From Lachnospiraceae bacterium UBA3863 (GTDB lineage Bacteria; Bacillota; Clostridia; Lachnospirales; Lachnospiraceae): a stretch of 12,855 bases of DNA. The stretch is taken from the NCBI GenBank assembly GCA_002392385.1, contig DGGX01000212.1, positions 11,715-24,569 of the forward strand. Reading direction: 5' to 3'. Of this stretch, positions 6,828-12,855 are shown piece by piece. Below the pieces are notes generated by a model. That model worked only from the letters and a program-made list of their open reading frames with translations. It was not told the DNA's origin and searched no databases. The first letter of the stretch is position 1. Every line of letters begins with the position of its first letter. Made by a program: the position numbers and the translations under genes.

Positions 6828-7037
6828 TTCGGATGAAAATTCTCCTTTCTGTTCTGCTTTTACGTATACTTAATAAACTCTGCTGATCTTTCGATCATAC
6901 AGATCAAACTTTTGAGATCTGCAGAAGAGATCCTTCTGTTTACTGGTTTTAAGGGCTTTATGCACTCTGATGGGAATGATAGAGAGCATTTCAGAATGTC
7001 GGATCCGACTCCGGCGAGCGTCCGCTCCGCGAACGCA
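6828..7037 (-). promoter_or_regulatory. Structured 5' leader of the surface-protein operon, about six tandem hairpins
   Basis: Transcription from the promoter at 7043-7071 would give a leader of about 210 nt. Paired segments read by eye, in transcript order: 7018-7036 (GCGUUCGC/GCGGACGC, one U-G pair) almost at the 5' end; 6998-7009 (GUCG-GAUC-CGAC, a perfect 12-bp palindrome in DNA); 6960-6989 (AUGC-U-CUCU paired with AGAG-U-GCAU); 6922-6938 (CAGAAG/CUUCUG, loop GAUCU); 6900-6921 (CAGAUC/GAUCUG); and 6884-6897 (UGAUC-GAAA-GAUCA with a GNRA tetraloop). None ends in a U tract, so I see no simple terminator. I do not recognise a known riboswitch class. The ribosome site AAAGGAG (about 6842-6848) lies outside the hairpins. 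Confidence 0.5.
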
Positions 7038-7042
7038 TTTTC

Positions 7043-7071
7043 ATATTAGTACGTATTTACATATTTGTAAA
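7043..7071 (-). promoter_or_regulatory. Putative promoter of the surface-protein/glycan-export operon
   Basis: On the minus strand TTTACA (7066-7071, 5 of 6 to the -35 consensus) is separated by exactly 17 nt from TAATAT (7043-7048, 4 of 6 to the -10). The surrounding DNA is AT-rich, unlike the genes. The -35 is one arm of an inverted repeat TTTACA-TATT-TGTAAA at 7056-7071, a possible operator. Confidence 0.5.
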
Positions 7072-7111
7072 GGAGATTTTTCAGAAATGTTATTACGAAT
7101 TTTCTTTTCCG

Positions 7112-7154
7112 AAATATAAAGCCGCCCCGGGGATTCTGCTCTCCGGAGCGGCTT
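7112..7154 (-). terminator. Rho-independent terminator after metA
   Basis: Twenty-five bases downstream of the metA stop the transcript can form a 12-bp stem, AAGCCGCUCCGG with CCGGGGCGGCUU (one U-G pair), around a 12-nt loop (arms 7143-7154 and 7119-7130). It is followed by a U-rich but interrupted tail, UUUAUAUUU. It separates the metA unit from the surface-protein operon. Confidence 0.72.
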
Positions 7155-7179
7155 GTCCGCAGGTCTCTGGGGCCTGTCC

Positions 7180-8100
7180 TTATTCGTGAATGGTGGTAAT
7201 ATCGTAAGGCGTCAGCTGGTAGACGTAATAGTTGAGCCAGTTGCTGTAGAGGAGGTAGCTGTGGGCCCTCCACTGCAGACTCGGCGGCTTGTCCGGGTCA
7301 TCGTCCGGGAAGTAATTGATGGGAAGGGCCGTTCCCAGCCCTCTCTTCTGGTCCCTGACGTATTCATCGCGCAGGGTATTGCGGTCATATTCCGCGTGGC
7401 CCATGATGAAGACTCTGCGTCCGTCCTGGGACATGCACAGGAGGACGCCGGCCTCTTCCGATTCCGCCAGGACCTTGAGGTCCTTACAGGCATGGATCTG
7501 GGCGGCGGGCACCTCGGTGTAGCGGCTGTGAGGGATCAGGAAATAATCGTCGAATCCGCGCACCAGGGGCTCCTTGCGGTGCTCCACCACGTGGGAGAAG
7601 ACACCGAAGAGCTTTTTGGGCAGGAGCTCCTTGGTCAGGCCGTAGTGATAATAGAGACCCGCCTGGGCGCCCCAGCAGATATGGAAGGTGCTGAAGACAT
7701 TGGTCCGGCTCCAGGTGAAGATCCTGCACAGCTCCGGCCAGTAATCCACCTCCTCATATTCCAGTTTCTCCACCGGCGCGCCGGTGATGATGAGTCCGTC
7801 GTAATGCTCATGCTTGAGCTCGTCGAAGGTATAGTAGAACTTATGGAGATGTGAGTAGGAGGTATTGTGAGACTGGTGAGAGCTCACGCGCATGAAGGTC
7901 ACATCGATCTGAAGGGGGGTATTGGACAGCATCCTGAGCAGCTGCAGCTCCGTCTCCTCCTTGATGGGCATCAGGTTGAGGATGCACAGCTGCAGGGGTC
8001 GGATATCCTGATGGATAGCCCTGTTTTCATCGACGACGAACAGATTTTCCTTCTCCAGGATCTCCTTGACCGGCAGGTCATTCTGTATCTTGATCGGCAT
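7180..8100 (-). CDS. metA: Homoserine O-acetyltransferase (MetA family, MetAA)
   Basis: A 306-residue cytoplasmic enzyme that acylates homoserine at the first committed step of methionine synthesis; the length is normal for MetA. The catalytic triad is visible at the family positions: C142 in HICWGAQ, H235 and E237 in GHAEYD, with K47 in MPIKEETE for the oxyanion region. Despite the common family name 'succinyltransferase', residue 111 is Glu (ITGAPVE). In characterised MetA enzymes Glu111 goes with acetyl-CoA use and Gly111 with succinyl-CoA, so O-acetylhomoserine is the expected product. The ATG at 8100 lies inside the end of ligA (23-nt overlap). A purine-rich GAGGAGGGAG is upstream at a slightly long distance, and coupling to ligA translation is likely. 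There is no room for a riboswitch of its own, so any methionine control must act elsewhere. Confidence 0.95.
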   Translation of the reverse strand: MPIKIQNDLPVKEILEKENLFVVDENRAIHQDIRPLQLCILNLMPIKEETELQLLRMLSNTPLQIDVTFMRVSSHQSHNTSYSHLHKFYYTFDELKHEHYDGLIITGAPVEKLEYEEVDYWPELCRIFTWSRTNVFSTFHICWGAQAGLYYHYGLTKELLPKKLFGVFSHVVEHRKEPLVRGFDDYFLIPHSRYTEVPAAQIHACKDLKVLAESEEAGVLLCMSQDGRRVFIMGHAEYDRNTLRDEYVRDQKRGLGTALPINYFPDDDPDKPPSLQWRAHSYLLYSNWLNYYVYQLTPYDITTIHE

Positions 8101-10084
8101 CTGTCTTCACTCCCTCCTCTTCTGTCATGGCCAGAAAGGCGTCTTCCGTGAGCACGGGGATCCCCAGCTGACGGGCCTTCTTGTTCTTGCCTGAAGCAGA
8201 AGCAGCATCATTATTGATGAGATAGTCCGTTTTGGCGGAGACCGCCGAGGCGACCCTGCCGCCTCTGGACTCGATAAACTCCTTCAAGGCATCCCGATTG
8301 GGGAAATGCATCACCTTGCCGGTGATCACAAAGGTCTTGCCGGCTATGGGGCTGTCCGCTCCCTCCGGCTCCGCGCCTTCCGGATAACGGTCTTCGATCT
8401 GCAGCACCTCCAGAAGGGCGTCCAGCTCCCGCATCTCCTCTTCATCCCTGAAGAAATCCTCGATGGACTGGGCCAGGACGGGGCCCACCCCGTCTATGCC
8501 GGCCAGGCTCTCTCTGTCCGCTGCCCGCATGGCCTGCAGATCGTCGCGGAAATGGTCACAGAGCTGTCTGGCCCCCGCGGAGCCGATCCCGGGTATCCCA
8601 AGGCCTGTCAGGAGTCTGGGAAGGGTCGTGGTCCTCGCGCGCTCGATGCTGTTTATGAGCTTGTCAAAGGACTTGTCCCCGAAGCCGTCCATGGCGGCGA
8701 TCCTGTCCCTGTGGGAGGACAGGCGGAAGATGTCGGCATAGTCATGGACCAGTCCGCAGCCGATCAGCTTCTCCAGGGTCATCTCGGAGAGGCCTTCGAT
8801 ATTGAGGGCGCTCCTGCCGGTGAAAAGAACGAAGCTCTTCAGCTTTCTGGCCGTACAGGCATCGTTGGTACAGAGCAGGACTTCGGTCCCCTCTTCTGAG
8901 CGGATCACGGCCGGCGCCCCGCACACGGGACATCGGTCAGGGATCTGCAGACTGCCGGACCTGGTCAGGTTCTCCGCGATCTGGGGAATGATCATATTGG
9001 CCTTATAGACCATGATCCTGTCCCCCTCGCCCAGCTGCAGGGCACGGATCATGCTGACGTTGTGGACAGAGGCGCGGCGGACCGTGGTGCCTTCCAGCTC
9101 CACGGGCTCGAAGACCGCCACGGGATTGATCAGACCGGTCCTGGAGGTGTTCCACTCCACGGTGATCAGGGTCGTCTCCTCCTGCTCGTCCGCCCATTTA
9201 AAGGCCATGGCGTTGCGGGGGAACTTGGCGGTCGTCCCCAGAGATTCTCCGTAGGCGATGTCATCCATGATCAGCACCAGGCCGTCGGAGGGAATGTCGT
9301 TGTCTCCGATCCGCCGGCTGAAATCTTCAATGGCCTCCGGCAGGGTATCGGCCGTCACTCTGGTATATTCCACCACTTCAAAGCCCTGGTCCCTGAGGAA
9401 AAGGAACTGCTTCTCTCTGGAATTGTCAAAGTCCGCGCCCTCGGCCTGCACCAGGGAGAAGGCGTAGAAGCGCACAGACCTGGAGGCCGTCACCTCGCTC
9501 TGGAGCTGCCGCACACTGCCGCTGCAGAGATTGCGGGGGTTCTTATAACGGGCGGCTTCCTCCCCCAGTTCGCCGTTGATCCTTTCAAAATCAGAATAAC
9601 GGATGACGGCCTCTCCCCGCAGGATGAGCTCTCCGCGGAAGGGGATCTTGAGGGGGATATTCCGGAAGGTGCGGGCGTTGTCCGTGATCACCTCGCCGAC
9701 CTCGCCGTTGCCCCGGGTCACCGCCTTGAAAAGCTTTCCTTCCCGATAGGTCAGCACCACGGTCAGGCCGTCCAGCTTCCAGGACAGGAGGCCCTCCTGA
9801 CTGCCCAGCCAGGCGGCCAGGGCTTCCCGGGATTTGGTCTTGTCCAGGGACAGCATGCGGGCGGCGTGCCTTTCCTTGGGGAGTTCTCTGGCGGAGGTAT
9901 AACCCACGCGCACCGTCGGGGAGTCCGAAAGGGTCACGCCGGTCCTGTCCTCCAGCTGTACGAGCTCATCGTAGAGGGCGTCGTACTCCAGGTTGCTCAT
10001 GATCTCGGTGTTGCCGTTATAATAAGCCTCTGAAGCCCTGTTCAGAAGATCTGTGAGTTCCCGTATCCGCTGCCTGTCATCCAT
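8078..10084 (-). CDS. ligA: NAD-dependent DNA ligase, divergent LigA type
   Basis: A 668-residue ligase that seals nicks in replication and repair using NAD+. Numbered from the ATG at 10084: domain Ia about 1-60 ([13 protein letters not shown]), the adenylation domain with the nucleotidyl-lysine motif KLDG (K103, D105), TRGNG (R124), [17 protein letters not shown], an OB fold, a four-Cys zinc finger (C385, C388, C405, C410), helix-hairpin-helix repeats ([14 protein letters not shown]) and a BRCT domain from about 583 ([10 protein letters not shown]). Domain order and length are those of LigA. Two motif positions differ from the E. coli enzyme: SWKLDG instead of ELKLDG, and TRGNG instead of TRGDG. 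I remember similar variants in Lachnospiraceae. I chose ATG 10084 because GGAAG sits 5 nt upstream; ATG 10099, which touches the preceding stop (TGAATG), would add five residues. It starts 15 nt after rluF and overlaps metA. Confidence 0.95.
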   Translation of the reverse strand: MDDRQRIRELTDLLNRASEAYYNGNTEIMSNLEYDALYDELVQLEDRTGVTLSDSPTVRVGYTSARELPKERHAARMLSLDKTKSREALAAWLGSQEGLLSWKLDGLTVVLTYREGKLFKAVTRGNGEVGEVITDNARTFRNIPLKIPFRGELILRGEAVIRYSDFERINGELGEEAARYKNPRNLCSGSVRQLQSEVTASRSVRFYAFSLVQAEGADFDNSREKQFLFLRDQGFEVVEYTRVTADTLPEAIEDFSRRIGDNDIPSDGLVLIMDDIAYGESLGTTAKFPRNAMAFKWADEQEETTLITVEWNTSRTGLINPVAVFEPVELEGTTVRRASVHNVSMIRALQLGEGDRIMVYKANMIIPQIAENLTRSGSLQIPDRCPVCGAPAVIRSEEGTEVLLCTNDACTARKLKSFVLFTGRSALNIEGLSEMTLEKLIGCGLVHDYADIFRLSSHRDRIAAMDGFGDKSFDKLINSIERARTTTLPRLLTGLGIPGIGSAGARQLCDHFRDDLQAMRAADRESLAGIDGVGPVLAQSIEDFFRDEEEMRELDALLEVLQIEDRYPEGAEPEGADSPIAGKTFVITGKVMHFPNRDALKEFIESRGGRVASAVSAKTDYLINNDAASASGKNKKARQLGIPVLTEDAFLAMTEEEGVKTDADQDTE

Positions 10085-10099
10085 ACTTCCAGTCCTCAT

Positions 10100-10822
10100 T
10101 CAGACATCTGCCTGCTGCCTTCCGATACCTGCCTGTCTGTAGAACTCCTCCAGCTCCTCCCCGGTGATCACCCGGTATTCCCCCGGCTTCAGGGTTCCCA
10201 GTTCAATATTCAGCACCCGGATCCTCTTCAGCTTCACCACGCGCAGTCCCACCGCGAGACACATCCGCCGGATCTGCCGGTTCAGTCCCTGGGTCAGCAC
10301 GATGCGGAAAGTCCGCTCGCCCGTGCGCGTCACCCGGCAGGGCAGGGTCGTGCGTCCCAGTTCCATAAGCCGGACACCCTCTGAAAGCCTGCGCAGCTGA
10401 ATATCCGAGACGGGGCGGTCCGTGCGCACCGCGTATTCCTTTTCGTGCCCCTGGCCACCGCGCATGGCGGCCTCGATCAGGGCACCGTCATCGGTCATGA
10501 TCAGCAGCCCCTCTGAATCCCTGTCCAGACGGCCCGCATAGGTCAGCCGCCTGTCATAGCGGAAGACATCCGCCAGCGTCCTGCCCGCGTGGGGATCCGC
10601 GGCCGTGCATGTCACCCCCACGGGCTTATAGAAGGCTGCCACCGTCCGCGCTGCCGGCAGGACGATCCTGCGCCCGTCCTCACAGACAAGGGCGTCCGCC
10701 GTGACCTGCTGTCCCTGTATGCCGGGACGGCCGTTCACAGTGATCCTGCCCGCCTCTATGCGCCTGTCCGCCTCTCTCCGGGAACAGCCGGCCGCGGCCG
10801 CCACATAAACATTCAGCCGCAT
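10100..10822 (-). CDS. rluF: 23S rRNA pseudouridine synthase, RsuA/RluF subfamily
   Basis: A 240-residue RNA-modifying enzyme. Residues 1-55 are an S4 RNA-binding domain (MRLNVYVAAAAGCSRREADR, then GRITVNG). The catalytic domain carries GRLDRDSEG with the nucleophile D100. Later conserved stretches are HEKEY (126-130) and QGLNRQIRRMC (178-188), followed by a VLNIELGxLxPGEYR end. These features, above all GxxHEKEY and QGLNRQIRRM, match RluF, which acts on 23S rRNA near U2604. RluB or RsuA specificity cannot be excluded by eye. I chose the ATG at 10822 because it begins exactly at the S4 domain and has GGGGAG 6 nt upstream. The frame stays open to 10978, but that would overlap mecA and add 52 residues outside the family. 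It lies 104 nt after mecA and 15 nt before ligA. Confidence 0.88.
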   Translation of the reverse strand: MRLNVYVAAAAGCSRREADRRIEAGRITVNGRPGIQGQQVTADALVCEDGRRIVLPAARTVAAFYKPVGVTCTAADPHAGRTLADVFRYDRRLTYAGRLDRDSEGLLIMTDDGALIEAAMRGGQGHEKEYAVRTDRPVSDIQLRRLSEGVRLMELGRTTLPCRVTRTGERTFRIVLTQGLNRQIRRMCLAVGLRVVKLKRIRVLNIELGTLKPGEYRVITGEELEEFYRQAGIGRQQADV

Positions 10823-10830
10823 CCTCTTCT

Positions 10831-10854
10831 CCCCTGTCCTCTCCGGTGCAGGGG
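10831..10854 (-). promoter_or_regulatory. Possible hairpin over the rluF ribosome-binding site
   Basis: The transcript can pair CCCCUG with CAGGGG (6 bp, 12-nt loop). The second arm contains most of the GGGGAG ribosome site of rluF, so pairing would hide it. The stem is short, and the arrangement may be chance in GC-rich sequence. Confidence 0.3.
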
Positions 10855-10926
10855 TAGTAAAGGAAACGGCTGTCTGATCTCCTGCAGTATGTTCTCTCTG
10901 CATTCTTCTCATTCTGAATCGACTGC

Positions 10927-11562
10927 TCACAGCGCGCGCAGCTGCTGAAGGGCATCCTCTTCCAGCACCGGCCGGCAATGCTCCCGAACGTGTGCCAGTG
11001 ATCCCGAGGAAACCGTCTGAAGGACACCGAATTCATTGGCGGAAAGGACCGTTCTCTCGAAAGCAGTCCCCTCATCCTCCGTCCCGCGGATACACAGCAG
11101 GTATTCGCGGTTCTCCTCATCATAATAGAGAGAGGACGGCGGCATATTCTCAGGCGGCATGGTATGACTGTACTGAACCGCCTTCAGAAGCTCTCCGAAC
11201 CGGATCAGGTATTCCTTCTGGGCCTCAAATCCATTGTCCGTCCCACTGTCGTTCCGGTCACTGTCCGTGTCCGTCTCCCGGAGCTCAGCCCCGAACAGGC
11301 CCTCCGGAATCATGTCATCCGTCTGGTCAGAAACGGTGAGGGAAATGGACCGGTCCGGAAGGATGGACAGCCGCATGGCGATGCGCTCCCCGGTGAAGGA
11401 CATCTTCTCACTGGAGACCGCCTGGGCGATCACGCTGCGGATAAAGGCAAGCACTTCCTTCCTCCGTGAGAAAAGATCCTGAAATACAAGCCCGTTCTCC
11501 CGGAGGTCATCCTCGGTGATTATGCAGTTTATCGTAGTATCATTGACTCTGCGAAACTTCAT
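10927..11562 (-). CDS. mecA: MecA-family adaptor protein for the ClpC protease
   Basis: A 211-residue protein, close to the usual MecA length. The N-terminal domain (about 1-80) starts MKFRRVNDTTINCIITEDDL, the MecA pattern of a short basic strand, 'N-x-T-I' and an acidic turn, followed by helices around FQDLFSRRKEV. An acidic Asp/Ser/Thr linker (about 81-112) joins it to a C-terminal domain (about 113-211) with YLIRFGELLKAVQ, LYYDEENREYLLCI and a closing ALQQLRAL helix. In Bacillus, MecA brings substrates such as ComK to ClpC for degradation and its C-terminal domain binds ClpC; here the substrates are unknown. Start: ATG with GGAG 8 nt upstream. It is first in its unit, directly behind a strong promoter. 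Family membership rests on the N-terminal pattern, two-domain plan and length. Sequence in this family diverges quickly, so paralogue (MecA versus YpbH) is not assigned. Confidence 0.78.
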   Translation of the reverse strand: MKFRRVNDTTINCIITEDDLRENGLVFQDLFSRRKEVLAFIRSVIAQAVSSEKMSFTGERIAMRLSILPDRSISLTVSDQTDDMIPEGLFGAELRETDTDSDRNDSGTDNGFEAQKEYLIRFGELLKAVQYSHTMPPENMPPSSLYYDEENREYLLCIRGTEDEGTAFERTVLSANEFGVLQTVSSGSLAHVREHCRPVLEEDALQQLRAL

Positions 11563-11604
11563 ATTCTATTCTCCAAGGCAAGAAACTGCCCCCCTGTTGC
11601 CCCC

Positions 11605-11633
11605 ATTATAACCATGGGTCCCTGTATTGGCAA
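11605..11633 (-). promoter_or_regulatory. Near-consensus housekeeping promoter for mecA-rluF-ligA-metA
   Basis: Minus-strand TTGCCA (11628-11633, 5 of 6) and a perfect TATAAT (11605-11610) are separated by exactly 17 nt. Transcription would start near 11598, giving a 5' leader of about 36 nt that begins with G-rich sequence (two runs of five and six G). It directly abuts the tsf terminator. Confidence 0.75.
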
Positions 11634-11669
11634 GCGAAAAGGCACCTGATCCGGGGACCAGGCGCCTTT
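11634..11669 (-). terminator. Rho-independent terminator of rpsB-tsf
   Basis: The transcript forms a 14-bp stem, AAAGGCGCCUGGUC paired with GAUCAGGUGCCUUU, around a CCCG loop (arms 11656-11669 and 11638-11651), and ends in a short U run (UUUU). Two G-U pairs exist only in the minus-strand RNA and become mismatches on the other strand, which supports the orientation. It lies about 35 nt after the tsf stop. Confidence 0.85.
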
Positions 11670-11703
11670 ATTAAACTCGATCAATCTGAAGGATATGGGG
11701 AGA

Positions 11704-12648
11704 TCATCTCACCTGAGCCATAACTTCCTCGGCGAAATTGTCAACTCTCTTCTCCATGCCCTCGCCGGTCTCGAAACGCACGAACCTGCGCACTCTGATC
11801 TTGGCGCCGTTCTGCTTGGAGACCTGTGCCAGATACTGGCTGACAGACTGCTTGCCGTCCTCAGCCCTGACATAGACCTGGTCATTGAGGCAGATCTCTT
11901 TCAGTTCCTTGTTCAGACGGCCGATGAGCATCTTCTCGATGATGTTCTGAGGCTTCCTCTTGTTCTCGGGAAGAGCCTCGTTCTCCTTTAGCGCCTGCGC
12001 AAGAAGAATCTCCTTCTCATGCTCTTTGTACTCCTCGGAGACCTCGTCCGCGGAAACGTACTTGGGATTCATGGCCGCGACCTGCATCGCGATGTTGGTG
12101 AGCGCTTCTTTGACGCTGTCGTTGACCACGTCGGTCTCGGCGTCGATGATGACACCGATACGGCCCTGGCCGTGCAGATAAGTCACGACACAGCCGTTCT
12201 GCGCTTCCACTCTCTCAAAGCGGCGGATGCTCAGCTTCTCGCTGATCACAGCCGTCATGTCGATGAGGGCATCCTTGACGGTCTTGGAAGCATCCTCTTC
12301 CCAGGGCTCCGCAAGGAAGGTATCCATATCCGCAGCGCTGCTGTGAAGGGCCTGTGCGGCGACCTTGCTGACATAGGTGCGGAACTTCTCATTCTGAGCA
12401 ACGAAGTCAGTCTCGGAGTTGACCTCCACGATGGCTGCCTTCTGATCATCCTCGGACGCGATGAAGCAGATGCCTTCCGCCGCGATGCGGTTCTGCTTCT
12501 TCTCAGCCTTCATGATGCCGTTCTTGCGGAGGAACTCCACCGCCTCGTCCATATTGCCGTTGGTCGCGGTGAGGGCCTTCTTGCAGTCCATCATGCCCGC
12601 GCCGGTCATCTCTCTGAGCTGCTTAACCTGTGCTGCTGTAATTGCCAT
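11704..12648 (-). CDS. tsf: Translation elongation factor Ts
   Basis: A 314-residue guanine-nucleotide exchange factor that recycles EF-Tu-GDP to EF-Tu-GTP in the cytoplasm. Residues 1-40 are the UBA-like domain (VKQLREMTGAGMMDCKKAL). The hallmark ETDFVAQNEKF follows, with D81 and F82 corresponding to the E. coli Asp-Phe pair that disrupts the Mg2+ site of EF-Tu. VSADEV and QNIIEKMLIGRLNKELKE mark the core and the C-terminal module, and MEKRVDNFAEEV closes the protein. Length is typical for Clostridia, longer than E. coli. Start: ATG with AAGGAAG about 6 nt upstream. It follows rpsB after 42 nt and is closed by a terminator. In many Bacillota pyrH and frr come next; here they do not. Confidence 0.98.
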   Translation of the reverse strand: MAITAAQVKQLREMTGAGMMDCKKALTATNGNMDEAVEFLRKNGIMKAEKKQNRIAAEGICFIASEDDQKAAIVEVNSETDFVAQNEKFRTYVSKVAAQALHSSAADMDTFLAEPWEEDASKTVKDALIDMTAVISEKLSIRRFERVEAQNGCVVTYLHGQGRIGVIIDAETDVVNDSVKEALTNIAMQVAAMNPKYVSADEVSEEYKEHEKEILLAQALKENEALPENKRKPQNIIEKMLIGRLNKELKEICLNDQVYVRAEDGKQSVSQYLAQVSKQNGAKIRVRRFVRFETGEGMEKRVDNFAEEVMAQVR

Positions 12649-12690
12649 TTGCGCACTTCCTTTCCTTCTCTTCGTATCTTCACCGGAAGA

Positions 12691-12855
12691 TCAGAGGGTT
12701 CCCTCTGCTTCCTGCTCCGCCTCGCTGGCCGCGGATTCCTCGGCAAGAGCTGCCTGCTCAGCCGCGTCACCCTCAACGCCCTGGTTGGCCTCGATGACAG
12801 CGTCCGCGATCTTGCTGCTGAGGAGCTTGACCGCACGGATGGCGTCGTCGTTGCC
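12691..12855 (-). CDS. rpsB: 30S ribosomal protein S2, C-terminal part (cut by window edge)
   Basis: The last 54 residues are visible. [20 protein letters not shown] is the conserved S2 helix that follows the 'IPGNDDA' turn. It is followed by an Ala/Glu-rich tail ([20 protein letters not shown], ending EGTL), a variable extension common in Clostridia S2 proteins. S2 belongs to the small ribosomal subunit. Position just upstream of tsf confirms the call. The N terminus and promoter lie outside the window. Confidence 0.97.
   Translation of the reverse strand, partial: GNDDAIRAVKLLSSKIADAVIEANQGVEGDAAEQAALAEESAASEAEQEAEGTL

Noticed and set aside
6870..6989. A 39-codon minus-strand frame (ATG at 6989) in the leader of the surface operon
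   Set aside because: No ribosome-binding site precedes the ATG, the frame covers the predicted hairpins, and the peptide has no recognisable character. A regulatory upstream peptide is possible but unsupported.
7046..7273. Minus-strand frame covering the metA end and the following terminator
   Set aside because: It is out of frame with metA, crosses the terminator hairpin and has no ribosome site or domain.
10823..10978. Longer N terminus for the pseudouridine synthase
   Set aside because: It would add 52 residues outside the S4 domain and overlap mecA. The ATG at 10822 has a good ribosome site and fits the family start.
1..12855. tRNA, rRNA, CRISPR array, insertion sequence or phage attachment site
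   Set aside because: I looked for cloverleaf patterns, regularly spaced repeats, transposase motifs and flanking inverted repeats and saw none. Gaps between genes are short apart from 6828-7179.

Overview
The window looks like chromosomal DNA of a GC-rich, anaerobic Gram-positive bacterium of the Bacillota, most likely a Lachnospiraceae-type Clostridia. This rests on a MecA-type Clp adaptor, an acetyl-CoA-type MetA (Glu111), a VaFE-repeat surface protein with a sortase-like tail, and a DNA ligase whose motifs resemble Lachnospiraceae LigA as I remember them. Family placement is an inference and I cannot name the genus. Every gene I can support lies on the minus strand. The plus-strand open frames are shadows, which are common in GC-rich DNA.

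Read in the direction of transcription (high to low coordinates), the window has three transcription units. (1) Translation: the 3' end of rpsB (cut by the window edge), then tsf, closed by a rho-independent hairpin at about 11634-11669. (2) Housekeeping: a near-consensus promoter (11605-11633) precedes mecA. It is followed by an RluF-like 23S rRNA pseudouridine synthase gene, NAD-dependent ligA, and metA, which overlaps ligA. A terminator at about 7112-7154 closes the unit. (3) Cell surface: a promoter at 7043-7071 and a structured leader of about 210 nt precede a secreted, probably wall-anchored 810-residue VaFE-repeat protein. Its 3' end overlaps an ABC-2 glycan-export permease gene. That is followed by a Wzt-like ATPase with a C-terminal carbohydrate-binding domain, a class I SAM methyltransferase, and a large protein joining a family-2 glycosyltransferase to a HAD domain. 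The last gene is still open at position 1, and no internal terminator is visible.

Unit 3 is the most interesting part. Wzm/Wzt exporters whose ATPase carries a carbohydrate-binding domain export glycans with a modified terminus, and here a methyltransferase gene follows the ATPase directly. The layout therefore suggests synthesis, methyl-capping and export of a surface polysaccharide, linked in expression to a cross-linked surface adhesin. The adhesin's head domain resembles thioester-forming domains, but a His sits where the cross-linking Gln is expected. The leader folds on paper into about six tandem hairpins, several presenting the self-complementary GAUC. The ligase also departs from canonical LigA at active-site motif positions.

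Limits: no searches or folding programs were run. Family calls rest on motifs read by eye, and the start codons of the permease, ligA, the methyltransferase and the pseudouridine synthase were chosen from ribosome-binding sites.
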